From CAZSVI01 sp964610205 (GTDB lineage Bacteria; Bacillota; Clostridia; DSM-8532), in contig CAZSVI010000046.1 of the NCBI GenBank assembly GCA_964610205.1, forward strand, positions 1 to 26,547: DNA of 26,547 nucleotides, written 5' to 3'. The notes below the pieces were generated by a model. The model had not been told where the DNA came from, searched no databases, and saw only the letters and a program-made list of their open reading frames with translations. Shown piece by piece: positions 9,067 through 18,112 of this stretch (the stretch's first letter is position 1; every line of letters starts with the position of its first letter). A program made the position numbers and the translations under genes.

Positions 9067-11259
9067 ATGGACAGGAAATGGAACGCCAAATGGATTATGT
9101 ATCCGGGATTTGCGGGCTTGGAGCCGATAAACGTATTTCATAAGGAATCATGCAAAGCGCAATTGCCGGAGCACCGGCAGGACTTGCGCAACCTGCATAT
9201 GCTTGTAAGAAAAAAACTGAACCTGAAAGAAGAGGCTGATGATGCCTGCATATTCATATCAGCGGATGATTATTACAAGCTGTATGTAAACGGGACATTT
9301 ATCGGTCAGGGACCGGCGCCGTCATACTATTTCCATTACAATTACAACCGGTATGATATTTCACAATACCTGAAAGAAGGGGAAAATATAATTGCTGCGC
9401 ATATTTACTACCAGGGTCTTGTCAACAGGGTATGGAACAGCGGCGACTACCGGCAGGGTATGATTGCGGAGGTTGAGGTAAACGGGAGCACTGCGGCCGG
9501 AACCGACGCATCATGGAAATATGATGTGTGCAAGGCTTATACGGGAAATGAAATTATAGGATATGATACGCAGTATCTGGAGCATATTGATAACCGTCTT
9601 TTGGAACATGGCTGGCGGGAAGCTGGTTTTGATGATTCCGGCTGGGACTGTGCAAGTGAAAAGCCGGAAGATGACCACAAACTCGTAATGCAGATCACAC
9701 CTGCCGTGGAAGTGTATGAAATAAAACCGCTGAAGATTGAAGAAGTGGAGACAGGACATTATTTAATCGACTTCGGTCATGAAATAACGGGTCAGTTCAA
9801 AATGAAAGCAAAAGGCAGTCCCGGGCAGGTAATAGAAATCAGGTGCGCGGAGGAACTGGAGGAAGGCCGGGAAAAGAAAATTCGCTATCGTATGCGGTGC
9901 AATTGCATATACAGGGAATTCTGGACTTTGTCAGGTATAGGGGTAGAAGCTCCGGAGTTTTACGATTACAAAGCTTTCAGGTATGTTGAGGTTATTGATC
10001 GGGATTTTTCGGCGCAAATCCATTCATTTTCCGCAATTGTACGCCATTATCCGTTTGATGGCGAAAGCTGCGGGTTTTTATCGTCAAACAGTTTGCTCAA
10101 GCGGATATGGGATATATGCAAGCAGGGAGTAAGGTATGGATCGCAGGAAGGCTTCCTGGATTGTCCCAGCAGGGAGAAAGGACAATATCTGGGGGATTCA
10201 ACCGTTGCTTCTCATGCGCACATATACCTGACAAATGATTTACTGCTTTTTAAAAAGGAAATTCAGGATTTTGCGCTGTCGGCACGCATATGTCCCGGAT
10301 TGACAGCTGTGGCTCCAGGTAGTCATATGCAGGAAATTGCCGACTACTCGCTGCAGTGGCCTATGCAATTGTTATTGTATTACAGACACAGCGGTGATTT
10401 TAAGTTTCTGGAAGAAATGTACCCTGTGGCCGAAAGACTTCTTTCATATTTTAAGAGGTTTGACAGAAAAGACGGTCTTTTAGAGAATGTAAATGAAAAG
10501 AGCAATATTGTTGATTGGCCTTCGAATCTGAGGGACGAATATGACTTCATACTTGATAATCCTATAGGAGAAGGCTGCCATAACGTAATCAACGCATTTT
10601 ATTATGGAGCAATGAAAACCGTCAATACGATCCGGGATATACTACATATCCAATACAGGGACGAGACGGAACACCTGAAGGAATCTTACATAAATACATT
10701 TTATCGTCGGGATAAGAATTTATTTGCTGATTCCGGGAAGTCGGAGCATACGTCGCTCCATTCAAATATACTTCCGCTCCTGTTCGGGATTGCTCCGCAG
10801 GAAGCGCATAAACGGATTATTGAGCTTATAAGGCGCAAAAGGCTGAATTGCGGGGTCTATATGGCGTACTTTTTGCTGAAAGCGCTTGCGGCTTCAGGCG
10901 AATATGACCTTTTGTACGAACTGCTTTCATCGGATGTTCTTCATTCATGGGGCAATATGGTCAAGGAGGATGCCACTACATGTTTTGAGGTATGGGGTAA
11001 AAATCAGAAATCGAACACAAGTTTATGCCATGCATGGGCCAGCGCGCCTATTCCAATTATTATTGAAGATATTGCCGGGCTTACCCCTGCTTTGCCCGGC
11101 TGGGAGGAAATCAATTTTGCTCCGCATATTCCGCCATCCCTTGAATCTTTTGTGCTTGAAGTGAATGTGAAGACAGGAAAAATCAAGGTTGAATATGAAA
11201 AGGGCAAGGTGCATATTGACGCTCCTGTTAAAGTAATAACAAAAGGATTGTTGTTATAA
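9067..11259 (+). CDS. GH78-like alpha-L-rhamnosidase family protein (divergent second copy)
   Basis: A 730-residue protein with the same architecture as the GH78 enzyme at 265-2523 but low similarity to it. The N-terminal carbohydrate-binding part has YKLYVNGTFIGQGPAPSYY and YNRYDISQYLKEGEN. A beta domain has LIDFGHEITGQFKM. The barrel motif LDCPSREKGQYLGDSTV preserves D365, E370 and D377, matching the D...E...D set. Near the C-terminus CFEVWGKNQKSNTSLCHAWASAPI is the equivalent of the late conserved block, with Glu in FEVW as a candidate catalytic base. No signal peptide is seen. AGGAGG lies just before the ATG. It follows the GH63-like gene by 109 bases that hold no obvious gene or terminator. 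Rhamnosidase or a related activity is inferred. Confidence 0.87.
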   Translation: MDRKWNAKWIMYPGFAGLEPINVFHKESCKAQLPEHRQDLRNLHMLVRKKLNLKEEADDACIFISADDYYKLYVNGTFIGQGPAPSYYFHYNYNRYDISQYLKEGENIIAAHIYYQGLVNRVWNSGDYRQGMIAEVEVNGSTAAGTDASWKYDVCKAYTGNEIIGYDTQYLEHIDNRLLEHGWREAGFDDSGWDCASEKPEDDHKLVMQITPAVEVYEIKPLKIEEVETGHYLIDFGHEITGQFKMKAKGSPGQVIEIRCAEELEEGREKKIRYRMRCNCIYREFWTLSGIGVEAPEFYDYKAFRYVEVIDRDFSAQIHSFSAIVRHYPFDGESCGFLSSNSLLKRIWDICKQGVRYGSQEGFLDCPSREKGQYLGDSTVASHAHIYLTNDLLLFKKEIQDFALSARICPGLTAVAPGSHMQEIADYSLQWPMQLLLYYRHSGDFKFLEEMYPVAERLLSYFKRFDRKDGLLENVNEKSNIVDWPSNLRDEYDFILDNPIGEGCHNVINAFYYGAMKTVNTIRDILHIQYRDETEHLKESYINTFYRRDKNLFADSGKSEHTSLHSNILPLLFGIAPQEAHKRIIELIRRKRLNCGVYMAYFLLKALAASGEYDLLYELLSSDVLHSWGNMVKEDATTCFEVWGKNQKSNTSLCHAWASAPIPIIIEDIAGLTPALPGWEEINFAPHIPPSLESFVLEVNVKTGKIKVEYEKGKVHIDAPVKVITKGLLL

Positions 11260-11285
11260 CAACGGAAGCAATTGCTTGCAATTGC
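11250..11285. repeat. Cluster of short perfect palindromes at the 3' end of the GH78 gene
   Basis: GTTGTTATAACAAC (11250-11263) is a perfect 14-bp palindrome overlapping the GH78 stop codon. GCAATTGC then occurs twice, at 11268-11275 and 11278-11285, offset by 10 bp. There is no T-run, so a standard terminator is unlikely; protein binding sites are possible. Confidence 0.35.
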
Positions 11286-11422
11286 AACACACCGTTATAT
11301 CGAGGCGGGAGATATGCTTACCGTCTGATAGAGGAAATCGATACCCGACACCTATAGAGGTGGGGCGGGAGCACATCTTGGTTCCTCGTTATAATGAAAT
11401 AAACTATGTGCGGAGGATGAAT

Positions 11423-11590
11423 ATGACAAGATGTGATAGAGTTATACAGGCGTTAAGGCATAAGTAGACTGATTTTATTCCTTATAACGTTGATTTCATT
11501 GCCGCTCCTACACATGCCGTACCCGGAGATGTGCCTCCCGAAAACGTATTGGCAATGATTGAGGCCTTTCGAGAACAGGCGGCAATTTAA
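11423..11590 (+). pseudogene. Internally deleted uroporphyrinogen-decarboxylase (URO-D)-family gene
   Basis: After a CGGAGG ribosome binding site the frame reads MTRCDRVIQALRHK-TAG-TDFIPYNVDF, which resembles the start of URO-D-family proteins (xxRERVxxALxHKxxDxIPxxx). It then passes in frame straight into APTHAVPGDVPPENVLAMIE and ends at TAA. That last block is the typical C-terminus of the family (…APxHxIxPDVPPENVLAMIEAxRE). About 300 central residues are missing, and codon 15 is a stop. URO-D-like proteins of this kind often accompany glycan-use genes. Bases 11286-11422 hold short open frames that I cannot assign. Confidence 0.75.
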
Positions 11591-11619
11591 AATGAACATA
11601 AAGGTATAATTGCTTTGCT

Positions 11620-13884
11620 TCAAACTGCGTTATTTTTTACCTTTTGCCTGTATTCGGCGGGTGTCACGCCAAAAGTCTTTTTAAATACGGTATAAAAGTA
11701 GTTGCTGCTCACGAATCCCACCTTTTCGGATACGCCGCAAATGGTCAAATCTGACTTTTCAAGCAATGCGGACGCGTTTTTCATTCTTATCTCGTTTATA
11801 TGGTCGGCAACCGATTTTGAGGTATATGTCTTGAACAGTTTACCAAGATAATCAGGCGACAGCTCGATTTCTGCGGCGATATTGTTGAGGCAGAGGTTAT
11901 CGTCAAAATAGTGATTATTTATTATATCGTATACTTTGCTTACCACAAGCTCATATTTGGAAGTTTTCTTTTCTTCAATGATTGAAGAGACATGGTCAAA
12001 CATTTCGTAATATTTGTTCCTGATTTCTTCAATGGTTTCACAATAATTCAGAGATGACATAAAGGAATTGAAGCTGTAATCTATTGAAACCGTGCTTGTA
12101 TTTCCTATGTTTGTAAAAGCTTCGCTTACCGATGATGTTAAGCGTAATAAAAGGGAGTTTAAAACAGTGTAATGATAATCGCGTGTTGACGACAAAATCT
12201 CGTTGAGGATGCTCTTTGCTTTTTCAACCTTGTTCAGCATCAGGGCATCAAAGAGCATTTTCTCTTTTTTAACCGGGTAGATATATTCTTTAGAATCCTG
12301 TTTCTTTATATCCCAAGTATGGATAATGCAGCCGTGGCCATAAAAGAGTCTATAATTGGATGCCTGTTTTACTTCCGTATATAACAGGTTTGCGTCGCAG
12401 AATGTGTATCCCGTGGAAGACAAAGCTGCGGATAATGACATTTTGAGGTTTTTTAAAGCAAGTCTTTGAACGTTTATCACCATATTATCTATTTCATACA
12501 TGTAATTCTTTAAAGATTCGGAATAATTCAAGATCAGTATTATATGATCATCACCCATATCTACCGCTTCAGTGGTAAACATTTTGGAAAATTCCCGGGA
12601 TACGATACTTATAACCGCCTGTTTTAATATGCTCCTGTCATAGGGATTGCAGTTTCCGCAAAGCTTATTGTAGTGGTCAATGCTAAACATGACGATATAA
12701 ATGTTCCGCAGGCAGGAAAGCTTAACGGCATACTTCCTGAAGGTCTTTTCAATATTCTCCCGGGATATGGATTCATTCCCATTCAGGCACCTGCATAAAT
12801 ACTCGTCTTTCAATTTGCTTAATTCGGTTTTGTTTTCATCAATTTCTTTTTTTAAACCATCTATAATATCGTTGATGGACTTTTCAGCGTTTCTTGTTAA
12901 TAGATATGAAAGCATGTAACCTATCAGAATATTAAACAAAAATATACCCGCGGTTAATAAACCGACTTTTCTTACATCCGAATATATGATGTTGTATGGA
13001 ATGATACGTACAAAATACCATTCAGGATTATATGAAAAAACATATGTGACAAAAGATTTGATTCCTGAGACATTATCCACAAAATAGCCGGATTCCTGCT
13101 TTGAACCGAGAATTTTTGACACGAAAGCATTTCCCGACAAATCCTGGAGGAAAACGCCGTTATAAAGACTGCTCACAACAAGACCTTCATTATTAATAAC
13201 GCAAATATCGCCTTCCATATCTTTATTCCACAATTCTAGGGATTCTTTCATCCATTCTTCGGAAACATTAAGAAATACGGCTTTGTCGTAGCTTCTTTCA
13301 GTGACGGCCGCGGGCGAGCCAAAATAAACAAGGGAATAAATATTTGTTTCATTGTTGGGTACATCCGGCATATAAGGCAGTACAACTTTTCTCGGAACGG
13401 GGGATAAGGAGACAATATCTCCAGAATATTCCACGATGCTGACAGCAGATGAATCAAAGAAATCGAAGCGTGATGACTTGGAATAACCGCCTACGGATGT
13501 AAAAATGCAGTCAGTACTTCTATAATATACATATATGGAAGTAATGCTGGTCACGCCCAAAGTGTAATAGGAAAGCCTGTTATTCGCCCTGTATGTATCT
13601 TCGGGTGCAAGATTGGGGTCATTTATAAGCATTGAGATGTCTTTGTCTTCATAGATCTGCAGTGTCAGTTTGCGTAAGGAGTCAAAAAGCGAGCTGCAGC
13701 CTAAACTGAGCTGGAAGAGGCTTTTAATGGAAGTATCCGTTATACGGTATATTTCAAAATTTCTGTATACAAAAAAGAATATAAGCGATATTACAAGTAT
13801 GATACAAATCATTGATATCGTTATATATCTTATAAGAAAAGAAAATATTCTTTTTTTATCCTTTTGTGTTTTCTTCCTATCCAT
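11620..13884 (-). CDS. Membrane-bound sensor/AraC-family transcriptional regulator
   Basis: A 754-residue protein combining an extracellular sensor and a DNA-binding domain in one chain. TM1 is at about residues 14-40 (FLIRYITISMICIILVISLI…). The extracytoplasmic region of about 260 residues resembles Cache-type sensors, and TM2 is at about 305-330 (LLTAGIFLFNILIGYMLSYLL). A long cytoplasmic linker follows, and the C-terminal double HTH spans about 650-750 (LCLNNIAAEIELSPDYLGKLF; ICGVSEKVGFVSSNYFYTVFKKTFGVTPAEYR). The ATG has AGGAGG 11 bases upstream. Proteins of this type commonly sit next to LplA/LplB/YtcP sugar importers and activate them in response to the sugar. Here the importer operon is divergent and adjacent, so that is its likely target. 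Confidence 0.92.
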   Translation of the reverse strand: MDRKKTQKDKKRIFSFLIRYITISMICIILVISLIFFFVYRNFEIYRITDTSIKSLFQLSLGCSSLFDSLRKLTLQIYEDKDISMLINDPNLAPEDTYRANNRLSYYTLGVTSITSIYVYYRSTDCIFTSVGGYSKSSRFDFFDSSAVSIVEYSGDIVSLSPVPRKVVLPYMPDVPNNETNIYSLVYFGSPAAVTERSYDKAVFLNVSEEWMKESLELWNKDMEGDICVINNEGLVVSSLYNGVFLQDLSGNAFVSKILGSKQESGYFVDNVSGIKSFVTYVFSYNPEWYFVRIIPYNIIYSDVRKVGLLTAGIFLFNILIGYMLSYLLTRNAEKSINDIIDGLKKEIDENKTELSKLKDEYLCRCLNGNESISRENIEKTFRKYAVKLSCLRNIYIVMFSIDHYNKLCGNCNPYDRSILKQAVISIVSREFSKMFTTEAVDMGDDHIILILNYSESLKNYMYEIDNMVINVQRLALKNLKMSLSAALSSTGYTFCDANLLYTEVKQASNYRLFYGHGCIIHTWDIKKQDSKEYIYPVKKEKMLFDALMLNKVEKAKSILNEILSSTRDYHYTVLNSLLLRLTSSVSEAFTNIGNTSTVSIDYSFNSFMSSLNYCETIEEIRNKYYEMFDHVSSIIEEKKTSKYELVVSKVYDIINNHYFDDNLCLNNIAAEIELSPDYLGKLFKTYTSKSVADHINEIRMKNASALLEKSDLTICGVSEKVGFVSSNYFYTVFKKTFGVTPAEYRQKVKNNAV

Positions 13885-14006
13885 AATTATGCAAGCCTCC
13901 TTATGAATATGAAATGATACTTAAACATAGTCCATGAAAAGTGCCCAGATGTTTGATATATTTGTATTTCAAAGTATGAAAAAAAATACTTGTTCAGTCA
14001 GTTATT

Positions 14007-14035
14007 ATTTTATAGCATAACAGCCTTATTTTCAA
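14007..14035 (-). promoter_or_regulatory. Candidate promoter for the sensor/AraC regulator
   Basis: On the minus strand TTGAAA (14035-14030) and TAAAAT (14012-14007) are separated by 17 bases, which is close to vegetative consensus. The start site would be near 14000, giving a leader of about 115 bases. Confidence 0.45.
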
Positions 14036-14058
14036 TATTTACGTGTTTATGTCCGAAA

Positions 14059-14127
14059 AACTTATAAATAACTGAAAACCGTAGTTCATTATTGCAAAAA
14101 AACTTATAAGTAACTTAATCTCATAGT
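14059..14127 (+). promoter_or_regulatory. Two copies of a 27-bp motif upstream of the ABC transporter operon
   Basis: Copies at 14059-14085 and 14101-14127 align without gaps. They share AACTTATAA[AG]TAAC, eight variable bases' distance, and then [GA]TAGT after a C. Their starts are 42 bp apart, about four helical turns. A third copy is at 23037-23063. The second copy ends in CATAGTATAC and could be the promoter itself, 70-100 bases before the permease ATG. The spacing of AACTT and CGTA (16 bases) also recalls ECF sigma-factor promoters. Activator binding sites are the alternative. Confidence 0.45.
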
Positions 14128-14203
14128 ATACCTGCTTCATTATTTATTGCATAATACAGTTGTGTTTGGCTTCGCAAATATATTAACGGCGGTGATAGCT
14201 TAT

Positions 14204-15208
14204 ATGAATCTACTAAATAACAGGAAAAACAAAAACCAAATTGTTATTAAACAGAAAGCGAAAAACTCTTTTTTTAATGAATTGAAGAAGAACTACTGTC
14301 TTTTTATAATGACCATACCCGGACTTACTCTGTTTTTTTTATTATGTTATCTTCCGATAAGCGGTATATTTATAGCCTTTGTTGATTATAAAAATTATGT
14401 AAACAATTTTTATCTGAATATCATTAAAAGTAAATGGGTGGGGCTGAATAACTTTACAATATTTCTTAATGATAGAAATTTTATTTACGCGTTAAGAAAT
14501 ACCATTTCATATCAGTTGATATTTATTTTTGCCGGTACGCTTATGTCCCTTTTAATTGCTCTTTTACTTAATGAAATCAAAAACAGGTATGTCGCGCGGT
14601 TTTACCAGAGCTGTATGCTGCTTCCGTATTTTCTGTCCTGGACGGTTTTCAGTTATGTGGTTTTTTCCTTTCTCAGCGTGCAGAACGGCGTTATCAACAG
14701 AATGCTTCTGGAGCCTTTGGGAGCCGGTACGGTTTCATGGTACATGGAGAGTAAATACTGGCCATACATATTATTTATCGTAAACACTTTAAAGTACGCA
14801 GGTTATGGAAGCATAATTTACCTGGCGGCAATTGTCGGAATAGATCCTGAATATTACGAAGCGGCAATAATTGATGGAGCAAGCAGATGGCAGCAGGTTA
14901 CAAAGGTAACGATACCGCTAATCTCAAATGTTATAATCATCATGCTGGTTATTAACCTGGGACATATATTGTCAGCCGATTTCGGGCTTTTTTACAATAT
15001 CCCCCTTCAGTCGGAATTTATTCTTGAAAAAACCAATGTTATAGATATGTATATTTACAGGGTATTTCAAGGCAGGAGCGGAGGTACTACAAATACCCTG
15101 GTGATATCAACCGCGGCGGGCTTATTTAAATCCCTTATCGGCTTTATTACCGTCATGGTAACTAATCTGGTTGTAAAAAAAATAGACAGTGAAAAATCAT
15201 TATTTTAG
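14204..15208 (+). CDS. Sugar ABC transporter permease, LplB-like
   Basis: A 334-residue inner-membrane protein forming half of the translocation channel of a CUT1-type importer. It has about six hydrophobic segments, beginning with CLFIMTIPGLTLFFLLCYLP, and the cytoplasmic EAA loop EYYEAAIIDGASRWQQVTKV, which contacts the ATPase. The frame stays open back to a TTG at 14147, but GGTGA eight bases before the ATG at 14204 and the family-typical beginning (polar tail, then first TM) support the later start. No ATPase gene is present, as is usual for this class, which shares a multifunctional ATPase encoded elsewhere. The second permease follows after 14 bases. Confidence 0.93.
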   Translation: MNLLNNRKNKNQIVIKQKAKNSFFNELKKNYCLFIMTIPGLTLFFLLCYLPISGIFIAFVDYKNYVNNFYLNIIKSKWVGLNNFTIFLNDRNFIYALRNTISYQLIFIFAGTLMSLLIALLLNEIKNRYVARFYQSCMLLPYFLSWTVFSYVVFSFLSVQNGVINRMLLEPLGAGTVSWYMESKYWPYILFIVNTLKYAGYGSIIYLAAIVGIDPEYYEAAIIDGASRWQQVTKVTIPLISNVIIIMLVINLGHILSADFGLFYNIPLQSEFILEKTNVIDMYIYRVFQGRSGGTTNTLVISTAAGLFKSLIGFITVMVTNLVVKKIDSEKSLF

Positions 15209-15222
15209 AAAGGAAGGGGAAT

Positions 15223-16134
15223 ATGAAGGCAAAATCAAATAAAACTGTAAAGTCTTGTGCCTGGGATTTGCTGATTAATATATCACTGGGTGGTTTTACG
15301 CTTGCATGCATTATTCCTGTAATATTGGTTGTTATTATTTCCATAACCGAAGCAAAGTATATAACCATTCATGGCTATTCGTTTTTCCCAAAGGGGCTGT
15401 CACTTGAAGCATACCGTGTTGTTCTAACCGATACCCAATCCATACTGCGTGTTTATGGCGTATCCATTTTTGTTACCGTATTCGGAACCCTTCTAAGCGT
15501 AATAATTACGGCAATGCTCGCATACCCTCTTTCAAGGAGCAGCTTCAGATACAGAAACATCATTTCATTTATAATATTTTTTACCATGCTGTTCAATGGA
15601 GGAATGGTTCCGTGGTACATTATATGTACCCAGGTGCTTCACCTGAGAAATACGTTATGGGCCTTAATCGTACCATACCTTGTATCCGCCTTTAATGTTA
15701 TAATTATGAAAACGTTTTTTAAGACAACGATTCACGAATCTCTCATCGAATCCGCCAAACTTGACGGAGCGGGTGATTTCAAGATATTAAGATCCATTGT
15801 GCTTCCGCTGTCGTTACCGGTTCTTGCGACCGTAGGGTTGTTTACTTCCATTTCTTACTGGAATGATTGGTGGCTTCCGACCATTCTGATAGACGATAAC
15901 AGGTGGATTAACCTGCAGTATGCCATGACCAGGGTTATCAGAAACGCTGCTTTTCTTGCTGAAATCGGACTTTCATCAGGCGCCTCGAGCACCCATACCG
16001 AGCTTGCCCGCATGCCTACCGAAACTGTCAGAATGGCCATGTGCGTACTCGCGATGGGGCCTATTGTATTAGCATACCCTTTCTTGCAGAAATATTTTGT
16101 AAAAGGGCTTACAATAGGGTCAATAAAAGGATAA
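15223..16134 (+). CDS. Sugar ABC transporter permease, YtcP-like
   Basis: A 303-residue carbohydrate ABC permease with about six TM segments and the partner of the LplB-like protein. The EAA motif is ESLIESAKLDGAGDFKILRS. LFNGGMVPWYI and YWNDWWLPTILI, typical of the YtcP/LplC branch, are present. AAAGGAAGGGG lies before the ATG and the gap from the preceding gene is 14 bases, so both are translated from one message. The C-terminal YPFLQKYFVKGLTIGSIKG is the standard family ending, which indicates a complete gene. Confidence 0.95.
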   Translation: MKAKSNKTVKSCAWDLLINISLGGFTLACIIPVILVVIISITEAKYITIHGYSFFPKGLSLEAYRVVLTDTQSILRVYGVSIFVTVFGTLLSVIITAMLAYPLSRSSFRYRNIISFIIFFTMLFNGGMVPWYIICTQVLHLRNTLWALIVPYLVSAFNVIIMKTFFKTTIHESLIESAKLDGAGDFKILRSIVLPLSLPVLATVGLFTSISYWNDWWLPTILIDDNRWINLQYAMTRVIRNAAFLAEIGLSSGASSTHTELARMPTETVRMAMCVLAMGPIVLAYPFLQKYFVKGLTIGSIKG

Positions 16135-16235
16135 AAACAGTATGAATTTAGACAGCATTATTATAAAATTTTGTTGTTTAAAGATAAATCAGTCTTCACC
16201 GGAAATTTGTTTTATTATTGGTTTGCAAATATAAT

Positions 16236-16281
16236 TAAGAAGATCAGAGAAAGAGAGACAAAAAAAGAAAGGGGGAAAGAG
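16236..16281 (+). other. Purine-rich tract in the leader of the binding-protein gene
   Basis: Nearly all bases from 16236 to 16281 are A or G. The 206-base gap between the second permease and the lipoprotein gene also contains a 10-bp inverted repeat, TTCACCGGAA (16195-16204) and TTCCGGTGAA (16296-16305). Both could affect processing or the higher expression usual for binding proteins. No gene is seen in the gap. Confidence 0.3.
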
Positions 16282-16340
16282 TATACAGGCCTTTATTCCG
16301 GTGAAATTGATTAATAAAATATTGAAACGGAGGTCTTTTT

Positions 16341-17876
16341 ATGAAAAAAATGTGTAGGTATTTTTGTATGGTGGTCGCCGTGATAATGGTGACATCAATT
16401 CTTCTGACGGGATGCACCGATAAAACGGGGGGTACGACAGATACGGTGAAAAGCGGAGGAGATACTATAACTTCTGAGCCAACATCCAAAGCGCTTGATC
16501 CATATGAGATTCACTGGTATCTGGGATGCGGGGCCGGGAGCCAGCCGGATAGCGGATTGATAGAACAGGAACTGAATAAGTACCTGAAGGATAAGATCAA
16601 TGTCAGTGTCAAGCTTTTCATATTTGACTGGGGTTCCTATCAGGATAAGATGAGAGCAATTCTGGCATCGGGCGGAAAAGTAGACATGTTCTTTTCCTGC
16701 GGGTGGTCGATGAATTATAAGGATATGGCAAGAGGCGGATGGTCTCTTGACATAACGGATATGATAGCCGAGTATGCGCCTCATGCAAACGAAGTTCTTG
16801 ACGGCCCGTTTATTGAATATCCGAAAGTAGACGGAAGATTGTATAATTTGGCCTGCAACAAGGAAAAGGCCGCAAATGCGGGTGTACTTTTAAATAAGGC
16901 ATATGTGGATAAATACGGTTTCGACCTGTCCAGCATTAAAAAATATGAGGATTTACTGCCTATGCTAAAGACTATAAAAGAGAACGAGCCTGACGCCATT
17001 CCTATTGATAGCAGTCCGAAAAGCAATATAGGTTTTATGGCCGGACTTGTCTGTCTTGGCAATGGTCTTCTGAATTATTTTGTACACCCTAAAGACAGCG
17101 ATGAATTTGTTTTTATGTACGACGTGCCGGAAATATTGGAACTAGTTCAAACTCAAAGGAGATTTGCTGAGGAAGGACTTATAATGCCGGATGCTATAAC
17201 TGTAACAGATAAAAACCCGGCTTTAAAGTCAGGGAAGGTGTTTTGCTCACATGAACAGCTAAAACCCGGAAAAGATGCCGAAATGACCGTTGCAACAGGC
17301 GTTGAATGGGTGCAGGTGGTTCTGACGCCGACTCTGGCCAGGGATTTTGATGGCTCTATGATGGCAGTAGCAAAAAACTGTGTAAATCCGGAAAGGGTGC
17401 TTATGTTCTATGACATGTTTTATTATGATGAATATCTTGTCAATTTGATGGATTACGGAATTGAAGACGTCCATTATGTCAAGGTGGAAGACAACATCAT
17501 AGACTGGGCTCCGGCAACGGAAGGCGGAGCAAAATCCGGCTGGAATCATGGCGTGTCATGGGTAATTGGCAATCAGTTCCTGTCATATCTGCTTAAAGAC
17601 GAGGATCCGCTAAAATGGGTCAAATTTCAGGAATTTAATGATGCCGGTGTAATTACGGACTCCACTTATTTTATATTTGACCAGGCGCCTGTGGATAATT
17701 ATATTTCACAGCTAAGGGCAGTCAGTAACAGTGAAGATGTTATGCTCAAAGTGGGGCTTGCGGACGATATAGAAGGAACTATCAGCAGCTTTAGAGCCAA
17801 GCTCAATGCTGCGGGGCTTCAGGAAATTCTTGATGAAGTAAACAGGCAGTTCCGGGAATATAAGGCAAACAGATAA
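16341..17876 (+). CDS. Extracellular solute-binding lipoprotein, LplA-like
   Basis: A 511-residue binding protein that captures the oligosaccharide for the two permeases. The N-terminus is a lipoprotein signal: MKKMCRYF, a hydrophobic stretch, and the lipobox LLTGC with Cys25 as the lipidated residue, followed by a Gly/Thr/Ser-rich linker. The mature part has the features of large family 1-type binding proteins associated with LplB/YtcP systems (VDMFFSCGWSMNYKDMARGGW; YNLACNKEKAANAGVLLNKAYVDKYG). The C-terminal region ending with LNAAGLQEILDEVNRQF resembles the DUF3502 tail common in this group. CGGAGG lies before the ATG. A strong hairpin follows the stop codon. The substrate is unknown but presumably an oligosaccharide cut by the nearby hydrolases. 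Confidence 0.94.
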   Translation: MKKMCRYFCMVVAVIMVTSILLTGCTDKTGGTTDTVKSGGDTITSEPTSKALDPYEIHWYLGCGAGSQPDSGLIEQELNKYLKDKINVSVKLFIFDWGSYQDKMRAILASGGKVDMFFSCGWSMNYKDMARGGWSLDITDMIAEYAPHANEVLDGPFIEYPKVDGRLYNLACNKEKAANAGVLLNKAYVDKYGFDLSSIKKYEDLLPMLKTIKENEPDAIPIDSSPKSNIGFMAGLVCLGNGLLNYFVHPKDSDEFVFMYDVPEILELVQTQRRFAEEGLIMPDAITVTDKNPALKSGKVFCSHEQLKPGKDAEMTVATGVEWVQVVLTPTLARDFDGSMMAVAKNCVNPERVLMFYDMFYYDEYLVNLMDYGIEDVHYVKVEDNIIDWAPATEGGAKSGWNHGVSWVIGNQFLSYLLKDEDPLKWVKFQEFNDAGVITDSTYFIFDQAPVDNYISQLRAVSNSEDVMLKVGLADDIEGTISSFRAKLNAAGLQEILDEVNRQFREYKANR

Positions 17877-17897
17877 TGAATAACTGACTCTTCTAGT

Positions 17898-17930
17898 GGG
17901 CAGCCCGGAAGCTGATATGCCGGGCTGCCC
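17898..17930 (+). terminator. Strong GC-rich hairpin after the binding-protein gene
   Basis: GGGCAGCCCGG (17898-17908) pairs perfectly with CCGGGCTGCCC (17920-17930) around an 11-base loop. No T-run follows (ATAAATATGC). It may therefore be an mRNA-stabilising 3' hairpin or a partial terminator rather than a complete intrinsic terminator. Confidence 0.6.
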
Positions 17931-18009
17931 ATAAATATGCGCGGTTGTTTGGATTGGAGAAATGTAATGGTTGAACAATGTGATAAGCCTGAAGCTCTGA
18001 TTGTTGTAC

Positions 18010-18029
18010 GCATGTAAATATTGACATGC
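18010..18029. promoter_or_regulatory. Inverted repeat overlapping a TTGACA box
   Basis: GCATGT (18010-18015) and ACATGC (18024-18029) are separated by eight bases. TTGACA, a perfect -35 consensus, lies at 18021-18026 inside it, but I see no good -10 at normal spacing. It is a possible internal promoter/operator for the GH65-GH2 pair. Confidence 0.3.
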
Positions 18030-18112
18030 ATAAATTTGAAATAGTGACACTAAAACTCGAAAAGAAATAGAGGGCATATGGAAAAGATGAAATAGAGCGG
18101 AGGATGGTTATA

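Noticed and set aside
11276..11467. 63-residue ORF after the second GH78 gene
   Set aside because: Its last 14 codons are the start of the URO-D pseudogene, read through from an unrelated upstream stretch; the internal ATG with CGGAGG is the real former start.
14073..14089. TGAAAACCGTAGTTCA as a catabolite-response (cre) site
   Set aside because: It has TGAA/TTCA ends, but the central CG is one base out of register from the cre consensus, and it is part of the repeated 27-bp motif, which explains it better.
17898..17930. Calling the hairpin a full Rho-independent terminator
   Set aside because: The stem is strong, but the following bases are ATAAATATGC without a T-run, so it was listed with reduced confidence.
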